DNA of 64,000 nucleotides from Piliocolobus tephrosceles (GCF_002776525.5 NC_045434.1:195365374-195429373), one strand, 5' to 3'; shown: positions 23,601 to 33,336, counted from the first letter of the stretch. Program-made: numbers and translations. Notes: generated by a model from the sequence alone, not told the origin.

Positions 23601-24436
23601 CTCCTCCCAAAAGGCGGCAAGCGGTACCAGAACACCTGCTTCTCCCCTGACAAAGGCTGATGTTATAGAAAAAACTTTGGTCTGTGAGGCAGACAACCTG
23701 GGATCTAAACCCGCTTTGCAACTGAGATGGCACGTGAGACAAAGGGTTGGACTCCCAGATCTCTGGGGGCCCTTCCAATGTTGACATCCCAGGATCTCGT
23801 GTGGTCCCAACCAAACTCCCACTCCTGCTCCCAGACCCAGCGGGATGTCGAATATGGTAAGCGACCAGTAATTTGCTCAATGAGTTAATAAACCAGTGAA
23901 TTAATAACAATGTCTCCTCAGATCCGATGAGGGACTCCCTCTTCTACACACTCACAGCTCGAGTCTCCCAGCCACTTGCCCTTTCCTGCTGGCCTACAAC
24001 TCTCTCTCCGGCTACACCAGGTGTATTGAGAGCAGGGAGCGTGTCCCAACCGTGTGCACAAACTGGCACTGCATGGACGGCGGGGTTCTGGTGATTGGGC
24101 GAGGCGTGCGGGCCAGACCCGAGGAAAAGGCTTGCTACGCGTCGGGGCCGGAGGCTAGCCCGGGCCAGCCGAGGGACGCCGCGTGGACTCCGGCTCTCCC
24201 TGGGCCCTCCTAGTCCCCAGGCGGATGCCGGAAGAGACTCACGTGAGCACCGGGATGGGCGTCCACACCACGCAGTAGGGGAAGCGGCTCCGTTCCACGT
24301 CCATGGCGACGCCGCCGGAGCCGTGATACTGCTTCATGTCCGTCTCGGCCGCCGTCGGCGCCTCCACTTCCGCCATCCTGGGCGGGGGTGGCGGCGGCGG
24401 CAACAAGAGCGGAGAACCTCCTTCCGCTTCCGCCAT
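11570..24436 (-). CDS. TMEM222: TMEM222 (transmembrane protein 222), complete
   Basis: Six coding exons (24436-24243, 16274-16190, 14926-14895, 13063-12967, 12873-12743, 11657-11570) total 627 bases, 208 residues plus TGA, the length I know for the human protein. It is a small multi-pass membrane protein of the DUF778 family; its molecular activity is not established, and loss in humans is linked to a neurodevelopmental disorder. Visible features: an Ala/Glu and poly-Pro N-terminus (seven Pro at residues 13-19), a hydrophobic segment about 54-79 (FPYCVVWTPIPVLTWFFPII), a conserved Cys/His block HNLCCDNCHSHVA (137-149), a hydrophobic run about 165-179, and a C-terminal membrane helix about 185-206 ending FNLR. 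All introns are GT-AG; intron 4 is only 93 bases. A second in-frame ATG with a similar context lies at residue 21. Confidence 0.98.
12400..12600 (-). mobile_element. MIR fossil
   Basis: 'ggcagttgcccatggtctca' with 'agcgggtaagtgccagagct'. Confidence 0.65.
12743..12873 (-). CDS. TMEM222: TMEM222 exon 5 (residues 137-180)
   Basis: Follows a 93-base intron. It holds the Cys/His block and the hydrophobic stretch NMVTLCFFCLLYG. Donor GTGAGC. Confidence 0.97.
12967..13063 (-). CDS. TMEM222: TMEM222 exon 4 (residues 104-136)
   Basis: Acceptor CCCACCAG, donor GTAGGT. It encodes YWKLDPAQVYASGPNAW and the acidic DASEEYKHRM loop. Confidence 0.97.
13064..14894 (-). other. TMEM222 intron 3
   Basis: Contains a MaLR-type LTR (13290-13615) and an old-repeat-like stretch at 13615-13720. 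Otherwise unique; no Alu. Confidence 0.7.
13290..13615 (+). mobile_element. MaLR-type (MLT1/MST-like) solo LTR
   Basis: 'aattcatatgttgaaatct', 'ggtggggcctttgggaggtg' and 'ttctgttgtttctaagatac' follow the MaLR LTR consensus as remembered. No internal region. Confidence 0.75.
14895..14926 (-). CDS. TMEM222: TMEM222 exon 3, 32-base microexon-like (residues 94-104)
   Basis: Encodes EDNMAFGKPA plus two bases of Lys104. The acceptor CAACAG and donor GTAAGT are both strong, which helps definition of so short an exon. Confidence 0.96.
14927..16189 (-). other. TMEM222 intron 2
   Basis: Alu-free, mostly unique DNA. A short A/T-rich patch lies at 15530-15650. No exon or recognised repeat. Confidence 0.6.
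16190..16274 (-). CDS. TMEM222: TMEM222 exon 2 (residues 65-93)
   Basis: Acceptor TCATAG, donor GTGAGT. It encodes WFFPIIGHMGICTSTG and DFAGPYFVS, finishing the first membrane segment. It is separated from exon 1 by a 7.97-kb intron. Confidence 0.97.
16435..17490 (+). mobile_element. L1M 3' fragment, interrupted by Alu
   Basis: 'agctctcattcactgctggt' is the end of ORF2. After the Alu come 'aaatgtccaacagtacaatg' and 'ctgggtggtggttatatgag', the old L1M 3' UTR. Confidence 0.8.
16587..16884 (-). mobile_element. Alu inside an L1M
   Basis: The word 'ctgtttctaccatt' occurs on both sides (16570 and 16884), a target-site duplication in L1 sequence. Confidence 0.93.
18245..18770 (+). mobile_element. 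L2 fossil
   Basis: 'aatggcttcctactacactt' through 'actaaatatttgttgact', the L2 3' end. Confidence 0.75.
18789..18968 (+). mobile_element. Alu, deleted
   Basis: The left arm is followed by a short right-arm remnant ('ggaggatcgcttgattccag'). Truncated by the next Alu. Confidence 0.8.
18969..19297 (+). mobile_element. Alu
   Basis: Starts 'aggccaggctcagtggctc'. The tail is aaat/aaac units. Confidence 0.9.
19310..19500 (+). mobile_element. MIR fossil
   Basis: 'ctgggcaagttactcattcc' and 'gtgaggattaaatggc'. Confidence 0.65.
20116..21321 (-). pseudogene. ACTG1 (gamma-actin) processed pseudogene, 5'-truncated
   Basis: An intronless copy of actin codons about 219-375 followed by the ACTG1 3'UTR, on the same strand as the host gene TMEM222. 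The peptide reads LDFEQEMATAASSSLEKSYE, then FQPSFLGMESCGIHKTTFNS and SGGTTMYPGITDRIQKEINA. One Ser is missing from the run of four. An 11-base deletion after MKIKLI (near 20990) shifts the frame, so the C-terminus is not read through; the original stop is at 20867-20865. The 3'UTR ends with AATAAA at 20156-20151 and an A-rich tail (20133-20116). The UTR identifies gamma rather than beta actin (recognised from memory). It is joined directly to a U6 copy at 21321/21322. Confidence 0.93.
21322..21428 (-). pseudogene. U6 snRNA pseudogene (5' half of U6/ACTG1 chimera)
   Basis: A full-length 107-base U6 copy: it starts GTGCTCGC at 21428 and ends ATATTTTT at 21322. I count about eight substitutions from canonical U6. 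The ACAGAGA box is intact (ATACAGAGAAG), but the AGC triad is changed (TTAGC to TTTGC), so it is not a functional spliceosomal RNA. No proximal sequence element or TATA box of a U6 promoter was seen upstream. The terminal T run abuts the actin sequence GTCATCCTGGAC without a spacer. Confidence 0.93.
21634..22027 (+). mobile_element. MaLR-type (MST-like) solo LTR
   Basis: 'catggtttggatctgtcccc' at the start, 'gagtcaatcaaacctctt' and 'caagaatggactaacaca' at the end match MST LTRs. Lies just upstream of the U6/actin chimera on the plus strand. Confidence 0.8.
22302..22604 (-). mobile_element. Alu
   Basis: The T tail includes 'ttttctttcttt'. 'ctccctgttattttc' is duplicated on both sides (22288 and 22604). 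Confidence 0.93.
22868..23120 (-). mobile_element. Alu with internal deletion
   Basis: About 35 bases are lost where 'gctaattt' runs into 'atcaccacgttggcc'. 'aagattttattt' and 'aagatttattttt' flank it. Confidence 0.9.
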
Positions 24437-24680
24437 GCTGCGCGCGCCCCGCTGCGACTGGCCCGGCTCTAGTGCCGCTAGTCCCCATGGCGTCACTTCC
24501 GGGAGATGGGGTCCGCCCCGGTTGGCCTTCCCCCGGGAATCCGAGCCGCGTCCCTCTGGGCCCGGCCAGCCCCGCCCCACTCCCTCTGCGCCTACCAGCC
24601 CCGAGTGTTTGCCGCGTACGCCCCGCGGCTGCAGAAAGGATGCCTTCAGGCAGTTCGCAGTCTAGCGCCGGAGACTTATA
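24060..24680 (-). promoter_or_regulatory. TMEM222: CpG-rich promoter region of TMEM222
   Basis: A dense run of CG dinucleotides and GC boxes flanks the start codon, in sharp contrast to the AT-rich DNA on both sides. On the minus strand CCGGAAGTGACG (24502-24491) joins an ETS site to a CRE/ATF half site. Repeated GCGGAAG words (24421-24433) and a YY1-like CAGGATGGCGG overlap the first codons. No TATA box is seen, so dispersed housekeeping-type initiation is inferred. Confidence 0.8.
24243..24436 (-). CDS. TMEM222: TMEM222 exon 1 (residues 1-65)
   Basis: The ATG at 24436-24434 has A at -3 and G at +4. It encodes the low-complexity N-terminus and the start of the first hydrophobic segment. It ends CTCAC before the donor GTGAGT at 24242. 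Confidence 0.97.
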
Positions 24681-24889
24681 AAGAACTCTGTAATTCAGTA
24701 CGCTGAGGGCTCTTAGGAGGTGTGGTACAGTCGCTATTTATTGAGCACTTCTTAGGTGCCAAGCACTTGACAAGAATTGTTTCTAATCCCCATAAACTGA
24801 TTAGACATCCAAATTAGGTATTTCCCTTCTGTTACAAGTGAGAAACTGAGGCTCAGGAGGTGAGGTGAGAGGCCACGATTCAAACCCAA

Positions 24890-25187
24890 GTGTTTTTTTG
24901 GGGGGTGGTGGAATTTTTTGCTCTTGTTGCCCAGGCTGGAGTGCAATGGCACGATCTTGGCTCACTGCAACCTCCACCTCCCAGGTTCAGGCTATCCTCC
25001 TGCCTCAGCCTCCCGAGTAGCTGGGATTACAGGCGTGTGCCACCACGCCCAGCTAAGTTTTGTATTTTTAGTAGAGGTGGGGTTTCACCATGTTAGCCAG
25101 GATGGTCTCGAACTTCTGACCTTGTGATCCGTCCGCCTTGGCCTCCCAAAGTGTTGGGATTACAGGCGTGAGCCACCGCGTCTGGCC
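24890..25187 (-). mobile_element. Alu
   Basis: G-rich disturbed tail ('tttttttggggggtgg'). 'caaacccaagt' is duplicated at 24882 and 25188. Confidence 0.92.
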
Positions 25188-25274
25188 CAAACCCAAGTCT
25201 TACACCTCCCTTGCCCTTTTCATTCTGTGGTCCTCTCACGAGGTAGTGGGAGCATAAAGGAAGGAGAGACTACA

Positions 25275-25312
25275 ATTGTGTGTGCGCACGTGTGTGTGTG
25301 TGTGTATGTATT
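25275..25312. repeat. (GT)n tract
   Basis: 'gtgtgcgcacgtgtgtgtg', short and imperfect. Confidence 0.9.
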
Positions 25313-25829
25313 TTATTGTATATACAGGGAAGACCTGCTGGAAGATAGGATATTACTGAGTTGAGTCTTGATGTCTGCCATGTGGCTCGGGAGTGGGGGT
25401 ATGGGTGCAGCGGTGCAAAGAAGGGAAGGCCGTGCAGAGCACTGTGTACAAGAGTGTGAATACTTACTGGAGTAAATGATAAGCCTTAGATGTGATGTGA
25501 TCCAATCCCTTCATTGTACAAATAGAAAAACGGGCTCAGGAAAGTTAATTGTTTGAGATCACACACAACCATACTTACAGAGAAGCCAGGCTCAAATGTT
25601 GGAGCCTTTTGGCTTTTTAAAGGATACCAAGACAGACAAAGGAAATGAAGTCTACTGGGGTGGGGAGGGGAAGTAGGGGAGAGTCCAAAGTCAGAAGGAA
25701 GACTGCCACTAAAAATCAGGCTTAAAGAAAAAAGAACAGAAAGACTAATCAGGTAAAGGAAGGTATGGACAAATGCACTCAGGAAGTTAGGAGCTTCCCA
25801 TTTGGGGAAGGTCCTTCTTCCATTGAATT

Positions 25830-26030
25830 ACCCTCCCTCAATGCTGATCTGTGGAGAGCTTGCTGTCCTGTTTGTAGCACCTAATATTTTCATGGTTTTT
25901 TTTGTGGGGGATGTCTGTCTCTGCTATGGAACTCTAAGGTCCTTGACTTCAGTAGCTGGCACAGCTCCTGGTGCAAAGCATATGCCCACTAGATGTTTAC
26001 TGATTTATTAAATGATTGAATAAATTGATG
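25830..26030 (+). mobile_element. L2/MIR-like 3' end
   Basis: 'aaggtccttgacttcagtag' and 'gcccactagatgtttactg'. Confidence 0.5.
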
Positions 26031-26469
26031 TTTTATAAAGACCTCACAGATTCACAGGTGTGATAATGATTACGGTGGGTTAGAAAGTGATTATAACCCA
26101 CTCTAAATTCTTTGAGCACATTTGTACCTCTCCTTGACCCCTGTGCAGTGTGTGATCCTTGAAGGGCAACAACCAGCATCCAACACAGGGTTTGGAATAG
26201 ATTAGGTGTGTAGTTTACAGTTGTTGAGAATAAATTACATTACTTCTTGATTCAATCACTGTAGTTATCTAATCTCTTCTGGACCACAGGCTGTGAGGAA
26301 GGTCTGTGCCTTAGACATCTCTCTACCAAGACTATCAACCCATAATTCTAGCACAGGGTTGCTGGGTACCCTTTAAACATTTATTGTAGGTATTGATGAA
26401 TAACCAACCAAAGTAAGTCTCTCAGGACCTGCCATAAGTTTGGTAGTACTAATACACGTACCACATTTA

Positions 26470-26945
26470 ATCTGCCAACCTTCAATGGCTTCCCATTGCA
26501 CTTAATATGAAACACAAATATCTTACCATGGCTCACAAAGCCCTGCACCATCTGGACCACGCCCCTTCCTTATTTACTATACTACAGCCATCCTGGCCCT
26601 TTTTTTCAGTTCCTCTCATGCACTCCTTCATATTCCAGGGACTTGGCACACACTGTTCCCCTCTGCCTGAAATACTACTACTACCCACTTAAAGTGGCTA
26701 GCTTTCATTCTTCCTGTCTCAGATAAAATATCACTTTCTCAGAGCCCATCCCTGGCCTCCCAATCTAAATGAGAAATCCCCTGTTAATCTCTTGTTCTTT
26801 CTCTTCATAGCTTCTTTGTAGCTGTGTACTATTTATCTCACCCACTTGACTGGAAACTCTGTCTTGCTCACATGTGTACACCCAATGCCCAGTATAGTGC
26901 CTAGCACATAGTATTTGTTTAATCAATATTTGTTAAATTGAATGA
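26470..26945 (+). mobile_element. L2 fossil
   Basis: 'ttcaatggcttcccattgca' to 'aatatttgttaaattgaatg'. Confidence 0.75.
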
Positions 26946-27257
26946 AAAGCAAATACTTACAGGCTTGGTATCACATGCTGGTTACAGTCTAAACGCAGGA
27001 ACCTAGCTTGTTACCTGCTACAGCTAGGTGTCTCAAGTCTTTTTAATGGGTTTGGGTTGGTGGGCACAGTGCTCAGGCAGAGGGTCAGACCACAGAGCCC
27101 TGGCTCCTTTCCTAAGGTCCACATCATCCTACCCTTGGCGTAGGCAGCTGCAGAAACAGGGGCATGAGGAGGGCCAGGTACCTGGAGATAGAAGCCAGAT
27201 CCTCTGGGGCCGGTCTCCCACGCTTGGCTTGCCCCCCACCACAACCCATCCACAAGA

Positions 27258-27259
<2 letters not shown>

Positions 27260-27288
<29 letters not shown>

Positions 27289-27563
27289 GAGACAGAGTCT
27301 CTATCATCAGGCTGGAGTGCAGTGGTGTGATCTCGGCTCACTGCAATCTTTGCCTCCTGGGTTCAAGAGATTCTCCTGCCTCAGCCTCCCAAGTAGCTGG
27401 GATTACAGGCGCGTGACACCACACCCAGCTAATTTTTGTATTTTTAGTAGAGATGGGGTTTCACCATGTTGGCCAGGATGGTCTCGATCTTTTGACCTCG
27501 TGATCCACCCGCCTTGGCCTCCCAAAGTGCTGGGATTACAGGCGTGAGCCACCATGCCCAGCC
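27260..27563 (-). mobile_element. Alu
   Basis: Tail of about 28 T, followed on the far side by another T18 tract. Confidence 0.93.
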
Positions 27564-28199
27564 TTTTTTTTTTTTTTTTTTAAATGATGGATTCATCCCT
27601 GCAGAACACCCCTTCTCACATATATTGGTTCTCTCGCCCAATTGTAAGGTCTCTCTGGCCTGTGCCCTGGACTCCTCTGCTGTTGCTTCCTCATCACCCA
27701 TAAACAGATGGGAAATCTCCATCAAAGACTAATATTTCCTTCCAGGCTTACAGGATCACAGCAGGGTCCTGGAGGAAGCTCCTGTTATGGCTGAGCTTGG
27801 GACAGGATTGATAGGTTTCAGAGCTATCCCTCCCCCAACACACACCCCAACCTAAAATAGGAATGACCATCTGGATCCACTTATGGGTTTGGCTGGGGGA
27901 GGGAAGGATGCCAGAGCTGAAACTGTCAAGCTGGGAAACCTTTGAGGGTAAGATGCTGCTTATTTGAAGGGTGAGCTTGGGGCATTTCCTCTCTTGGTGG
28001 GTGTCAGAGCACCCCCTCAATTGGCCCCATGTATAAGTCCCCAGGACTCACAAATCTCCTCTCTCAGGCTATCTCGCTCCTGGCTTTCAAGGCCCCTCAT
28101 GATGCCCTCAAATTTTCTTTCCAGATTCATTTCTCACAGTCTCCTTTGGGACTTACCTGGAGTTAGCCTCATTGGCCTGTTTGCCCTTCACAGAACAAG

Positions 28200-28500
28200 T
28201 CCTGCACCTCATACCTCGTGTGTTTGCTCACACCGTTCCCTCATCGGGGACGTCCTTCCTCTCCTCTTCTACACTACTTTCAAGGTTTCAGGCAAATGCT
28301 CCCTCTTTGCTCCCCGAGCACGAAGGCTGTGTTTCCACCTATTGAATATTCATGTGTACTTGCATTAGCATTAGCTGTTTACATGTCTGTCGCTCCCAAG
28401 AGACTGTGAACTCCTTGAGAAGGGGACTAACTGGATCTATTGGTCCCTGTATCCAACCAGGCAACTGGCAGAAAGGAAGTGCTCAGGTAATGTCACTGGA
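28200..28500 (+). mobile_element. L2 3' fossil
   Basis: 'gtttacatgtctgtcgctcc' and 'gaactccttgagaagg'. Confidence 0.65.
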
Positions 28501-28802
28501 GTTATTTGTTGACTGTAGATGGTCTCCTTAAGGGCTCTGGGGAAGAATCACCTCAATCCAGGGAAAGAGCCTGAGCCAGGGGCATGCTGCAGTGCACGTA
28601 GCATGTGGGAGGGCAGCATCCTCTCTTCTGCTCAGCCCTCTCTGGCCCTTGGAAGCTGGGCCTCTCTCCATTCTGACTCCAAGCCTTCCCATGGTGGGGA
28701 GGAGATTAAGGGGACCAACTCAGTGCAAGAAACCATTTCAGAGCAAACCCACTGGCCCTTTAGACATCAGAGTTCACAAAACGACTTCCTTTTCCATTCC
28801 AT

Positions 28803-29405
28803 TTTTTGTTTTATTTGGAAATGGAATCTCCCTTTGTCACCCTGGCTGGAGTGCAGTGGGGCCATCTTGGGTCACTGCAACCTCTGCCTCATGGGTTGAA
28901 GTGATGCTCCTGCCTCAGCCTCCTGAGTAGCTGGGATTACAGGTGCCTGCCATGACGCCCAGCTAATTTTTTTAAAAATTTTTTTGAGATGGAATCTTGC
29001 TCTGTTGCCCAGGCTGGAATGCAGTGGCGCTATCCTGGCTCTCTGCAACCCCTGCCGCCCAGGTTTAAGCAATTCTCCTGCCTCAGCCTCCTGAGTAGTT
29101 GGTACTATAGGTGTGTGCCACCATACCTACAAATTTTTGTACTTTTTGTAGAGACGGGGTTTCACTGAGTTGGCTAGCCTGGTCTTGAATCCCTGACCTC
29201 AGGTGATCTGCCCACTTTGGCCTCCTGAAGTGCTGGGATTACAGGCGTGAGTCACTGTGCCTGGCCCCAGCTAATTTTTGTATTTTTACTAGAGATGGGG
29301 TTTCACCATATTAGCCAGGCTGGCCTTAACTCCTGACCTCAAGTGATTGTCCACTTTGGCCTCCTAAAGTGCTGGGATTACAGGTGTGAGCCACCACACC
29401 CGGCC
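28803..29405 (-). mobile_element. Alu split by another Alu
   Basis: Right part 28803-28974. It resumes with 'cagctaatttttgtattt' at 29267. 'attccatttt' flanks the whole unit (28795 and 29408). Confidence 0.88.
28975..29265 (-). mobile_element. Alu nested in the Alu at 28803
   Basis: Complete reverse copy. 'gcccagctaattttt' precedes it and 'ccccagctaatttttg' follows it. Confidence 0.85.
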
Positions 29406-29499
29406 TCCATTCCATTTTATAGATGGGCTAAGTTACCCAAGGTTATAGAAAGCACAGCTAGGACCAGGATCTAAGTCTCCCACTTTGGGGTGCCCAGTA

Positions 29500-29640
29500 A
29501 AGCATGATGGCTACACATGTGGACTCAGGAGTCAGGCAGCTCAGTGTTTGAACTTCAGCTCTGTCAGTATCTGTCGCACCTTAGAAAAGTAGCAGAACCT
29601 GTTAGGGCATCAGTTTCCTTCTCTCTAAAATGAGAAATAG
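29500..29640 (+). mobile_element. MIR fossil
   Basis: 'tgtttgaacttcagctctgt' and 'tctctctaaaatgag'. Confidence 0.65.
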
Positions 29641-30165
29641 GCCAGGCGTGATGGTTCACACCTGTAGTCCCAACACTTTGGGAGGCCAAGAGGGGAGGAT
29701 TGCTTGAGCTGAGGAGTTTGAGACCAGCCTGGGCAACGTAGAAAGACCTCATCTCTACTAAAAAAAAAAAAAATTAGCTGGGCATTGTGGCACATGCCTG
29801 CTGTAATTCTAGCTACTTGGGAGGATTGCTTGAGCCTGGGGGAGCCGCAGTGAGCCACTATTTGTTTGTTTGTTTGTTTGAGACGGAGTTTCACCCAGGC
29901 TGGAGTGCAATGGCGTGATCTCGGCTCACTGCAACCTCCACCTCCCAGGTTCAAGTGATTCTGTCTCAGCCTCCTGAGTAGCTGGGATTACAGGTGCATG
30001 CCACCATGCCTGGCTAATTTTTGTAGTTTTAGTAGAGATGGGGTTTCATCATATTGGTCAGGCTAGTCTTGAACTCCTGACCTCAGGTAATCGTCCACCT
30101 CGGCCTCCCAAAGTGCTGGGATAACAGGCATGAGCCACCACACCCAGCCAGTGAGCCATTATTAA
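29641..30165 (+). mobile_element. Alu, split
   Basis: Forward Alu to 'cagtgagccactatt' (29860), where a reverse Alu enters. The word returns as 'cagtgagccattatt' at 30149. Confidence 0.8.
29863..30149 (-). mobile_element. Alu inserted into the forward Alu at 29641
   Basis: Tail of five tttg units. The flanking duplication is 'agtgagccaytatt'. Confidence 0.88.
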
Positions 30166-30289
30166 TTTCATCATCCAGGTATTAAGCCTGGATGTTGATA
30201 GTTATCTTTTCTGCTCCTCTTCCTCCTCCCACCCTCCACCCTCCAGTAGACCCCAGTGTTGTCTCCTTTGTGTTCCTAAGTTCTTCTTA

Positions 30290-30581
30290 TTATTTTTTTT
30301 GAGACAAAGTCTTGTTCTGTCACCTAGGCTGGAGTGCAGTGGCATGATCTCAGCTCACTGCAACCTCTGCCTCCTGAGTTCAATCGATTCTCATGCCTCA
30401 GCCTCCCAAGTAGCTGGGATTACAGGCACGCACCACCATGCCCGGATAATTTTTGTATTTTTAGTAGAGACGGGGCTTCATCATGTTGACCAGACTGGTG
30501 TTGAACTCCTGGCCTCAAGTGATCCTCCTGCCTCAGCCTCCCAAAGTGCTGGGATTACAGGCATGTGCCACTACATTTGGC
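30290..30581 (-). mobile_element. Alu
   Basis: Tail 'ttattattttttttgag', end 'ccactacatttggcc'. Confidence 0.92.
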
Positions 30582-30888
30582 CTGGTGACGACCCCTTTTA
30601 GGGCTTACTAGAGTGATGAGGGGAGACCAGTGTGAGAGTCTCTAAATCACTGTAAAATAGGGGTAAACTATGGCCTCATTAGGACCAGGACCTTATTTTA
30701 TATGTAAAAAGAATTGAGTGGGAGCAGGAGGCCGAGCAATCAAGTGGCACTTTCCTCCTTCAGGCCACCACCCTGCCAGACATGCTAACATCCCTAGACC
30801 TGACAAAGAACTTGGCACGTGTGGGGCACTGAATGATGGCAGAGTATACTGGGGAGGACTCACATTTCACAGTAAAATCCAGTGTTCA

Positions 30889-31190
30889 GGCCGGGCGCGG
30901 TGGCTCAAGCCTGTAATCCCAGCACTTTGGGAGGCCGAGACGGGCGGATCACGAGGTCAGGAGATCGAAACCATCCTGGCTAACACGGTGAAACCCCGTC
31001 TCTACTAAAAATACAAAAAAATTAGCCGGGCGAGGTGGCGGGCGCCTGTAGTCCCAGCTACTCGGGAGGCTGAGGCAGGAGAATGGTGTGAACTTGGGAG
31101 GTGGAGCTTGCAGTGAGCTGAGATCCGGCCACTGCACTCCAGCCTGGGGGCAGAGCGAGACTCTGTCTCAAAAAAAAAAAAAAAAAAAAA
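30889..31190 (+). mobile_element. AluY, monkey-type, with TSD
   Basis: Reads 'gtggctcaagcctgtaatc'. Flanked by aaaatccagtgttca on both sides. Confidence 0.96.
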
Positions 31191-31350
31191 AAAAAATCCA
31201 GTGTTCAGCAACCATGCACAATCCCTGTATTTGCTACTCCTCCAGATAATGTGGAGGCCCCAGGAAGGCAAGGAATATGTTGTGTACAATTTTGTTATGC
31301 CAGTGCCTAGCCCAATGCCAGACACAGAGTAGAAGTTCAAAAGTATCATG

Positions 31351-31485
31351 GGCCGGGCATGGTGGCTCACACCTGTAATGCCAGCATTTAGGGAAGCTGA
31401 GGCGGGAGAATCACTTGAGCCCAGGAGTTTGAGACCTGCCTGGGCAATATGGCAAGACCCTATCTCTAATTAAAGAAAAAAAAAG
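31351..31485 (+). mobile_element. Alu left monomer
   Basis: A single arm ending at an A8 tract, immediately followed by a dimeric Alu. Confidence 0.8.
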
Positions 31486-31769
31486 CCAGGCGCGGTGGCT
31501 TATACCTGTAATCCTAGCACTTTGGGAGGCCGAGGCGGGCGGATCACGAGGTCAGGAGATCAAGACCATCCTAGCTAACATGGTGAAACCCTGTCTCTAC
31601 TGAAAATACAAAAAATTAGCCAGGCATGGTGGTGGGCACCTGTGGTCCCAGCTACTCGGGAGGCTGAGGCAGAATGGCATGAACCAGGGAGGCGGAGCTT
31701 GCAGTGAGCTGAGATTGCGCCACTGCACTCCAGCCTGGGTGACAGAGCGAGACTCCATCTCAAAAAAAA
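31486..31769 (+). mobile_element. Alu (Y-like)
   Basis: Inserted at the A tail of the monomer before it. Short A8 tail. Confidence 0.9.
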
Positions 31770-31821
31770 GTATTGTGACCTATTACATTATAAGAAAATG
31801 GTTTATAAAGAATTGTACTAG

Positions 31822-32098
31822 GCCAGGAGTGATGGCTCATGCCTGTAATCCCAGCACTTTGGGAAGCTGGGGCAGGCCGATCACCTGAGGTCAGGAGTTT
31901 GAGACCAGCCTGGCCAACATGGCAAAACTCTATCTCTACTAAAAATACAAAAATTAGCTGGGCATGGTGGCACATGCCTGTAATCCCAGCTACTCGGGAG
32001 GCTGAGGTAGGAGAACTGCTTGAACCTGGGTGGCGGAGGTTGCAGTGAGCCGAAATTGTGCCCTGCACCCCAACCTGGGTCACAGAGTGAGACTCCAT

Positions 32099-32127
<29 letters not shown>
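31822..32127 (+). mobile_element. Alu
   Basis: 'aggccaggagtgatggctc' to an A26 tail. 'aattgtactag' (31811) and 'aattggactag' (32125) flank it. Confidence 0.93.
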
Positions 32128-32129
<2 letters not shown>

Positions 32130-32312
32130 GGACTAGGAATTAGGGATCAGGAATCCAGTCCTGGCTTTGGTTCTAATTCACTAGGGGGCCTCAGGCAACA
32201 CCATCCCTTTTCCTGCCCCTCTTTGAAACTCATGGTCCCTATCTGTACAATGTGGAGAAAGAGCTAGATCAGTGGTCCTCAGCTCTGGCTGCATATTAAA
32301 AATGAACCTGGG

Positions 32313-32625
32313 GGCCGGGCGCGGTGGCTCAAGCCTGTAATCCCAGCACTTTGGGAGGCCGAGACGGGCGGATCACGAGGTCAGGAGATCAAGACTATCC
32401 TGGCTAACACAGCGAAACCCCGTCTCTACTAAAAGATACAAAAAAAACTAGCCGGGAGAGGTGGCGGGCGCCTGTAGTGCCTGTAGTCTCAGCTACTCGG
32501 GAGGCTGAGGCAGAATGGCGTAAAACCGGGAGGCGGAGCTTGCAGTGAGCTGAGATCCGGCCACTGCACTCCAGCCTGGGTGACAGAGTGAGACTCTGTC
32601 TCAAAAAAAAAAAAAAAAAAAAAAA
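32313..32625 (+). mobile_element. AluY, monkey-type, with TSD
   Basis: aaaaatgaacctggg is on both sides. An extra 'gcctgtagt' is duplicated inside the right arm (near 32470). Confidence 0.95.
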
Positions 32626-32655
32626 ATGAACCTGGGATGATTTAAAACAATGGAT

Positions 32656-32805
32656 GCCAGCCCAGGTCAGAAACAAAGGACAAAACTCCCATGCAGTTTA
32701 GTAGTGCGAGCGCCTGTGAATAGCCACTGCACTCCAGCCTGCGTAACAAAGCAAGACCCCATCTCTTAAGTTAAAAAAAAAGGAGGAAAAAAAAAAAAAA
32801 AAAAA
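32656..32805 (+). pseudogene. 7SL RNA (RN7SL) pseudogene, 3' fragment with A tail
   Basis: Starts in the 7SL-specific S domain (GCCCAGGTCAGAAAC, CAAAACTCCC) and runs into the shared 3' end (CGCCTGTGAATAGCCACTGC, then CTCCAGCCTG). The S-domain part is absent from Alu, so this is a 7SL copy and not an Alu. The tail is A-rich with interruptions to about 32805. It interrupts a MER5-like element. Confidence 0.8.
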
Positions 32806-33336
32806 GGACAGATGTCTGTGCTCCACCTCAGACCAATTAAAACAGAATCTCTGGGGTGGGGCATGGAAAGTTATAAAAGCATCCTGGGTGATTCTGATTT
32901 ACAGCTAGGGCTGAGAGCCTCTGAGCTAGATGACTTCTCATCACCTTTTAAGTTCTGCAACAATATTTGGGCATGCTCCTAAGCAGAGACAGGAGCAGCC
33001 CTCTGGGGCCACAATTGCCCTCCACAAATGCAGAAGTCTCAATTTCTAATCTCTGCTTTACTACAGACTCTCTTATCAGCAGGGCTCATGAATGCTTTGG
33101 ATGAGTCACACATGTGGACACTCTTTAAAAAGGGAGCACCACTCATCTTTTTGCTGTCTCTAGTTTCGCCTTTTCCAGGAAGTCATATAGTTGGAATCAT
33201 ACAGGATGTAGCCCCTTCAGTCTGGTTTCTTTCACAAAGCAATAAAGTTTCCTCCATATCATTTTGTGGCTTGATAGCTCATTTCTGTTTATCCTGAATA
33301 ATATTCCATTTTATGGCTGTATCAGTTTATCCGTTC

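Larger units (their letters stand above)
16275..24242 (-). other. TMEM222 intron 1
   Basis: Eight kilobases holding an L1M fragment, an L2 fossil, six Alus, the U6/ACTG1 chimeric pseudogene (20116-21428) and a MaLR LTR (21634-22027). The stretches 17490-18245 and 23125-24050 show no recognised element. Confidence 0.7.
32270..32930 (+). mobile_element. MER5-like hAT DNA-transposon fossil, interrupted
   Basis: The pieces 'gtggtcctcagctctggctg' and 'accaattaaaacagaatctc' followed by 'tggggtgg' and 'ggtgattctgatttacagct' fit MER5A as I remember it. It is split by an AluY (32313) and the 7SL fragment (32656). Confidence 0.65.
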
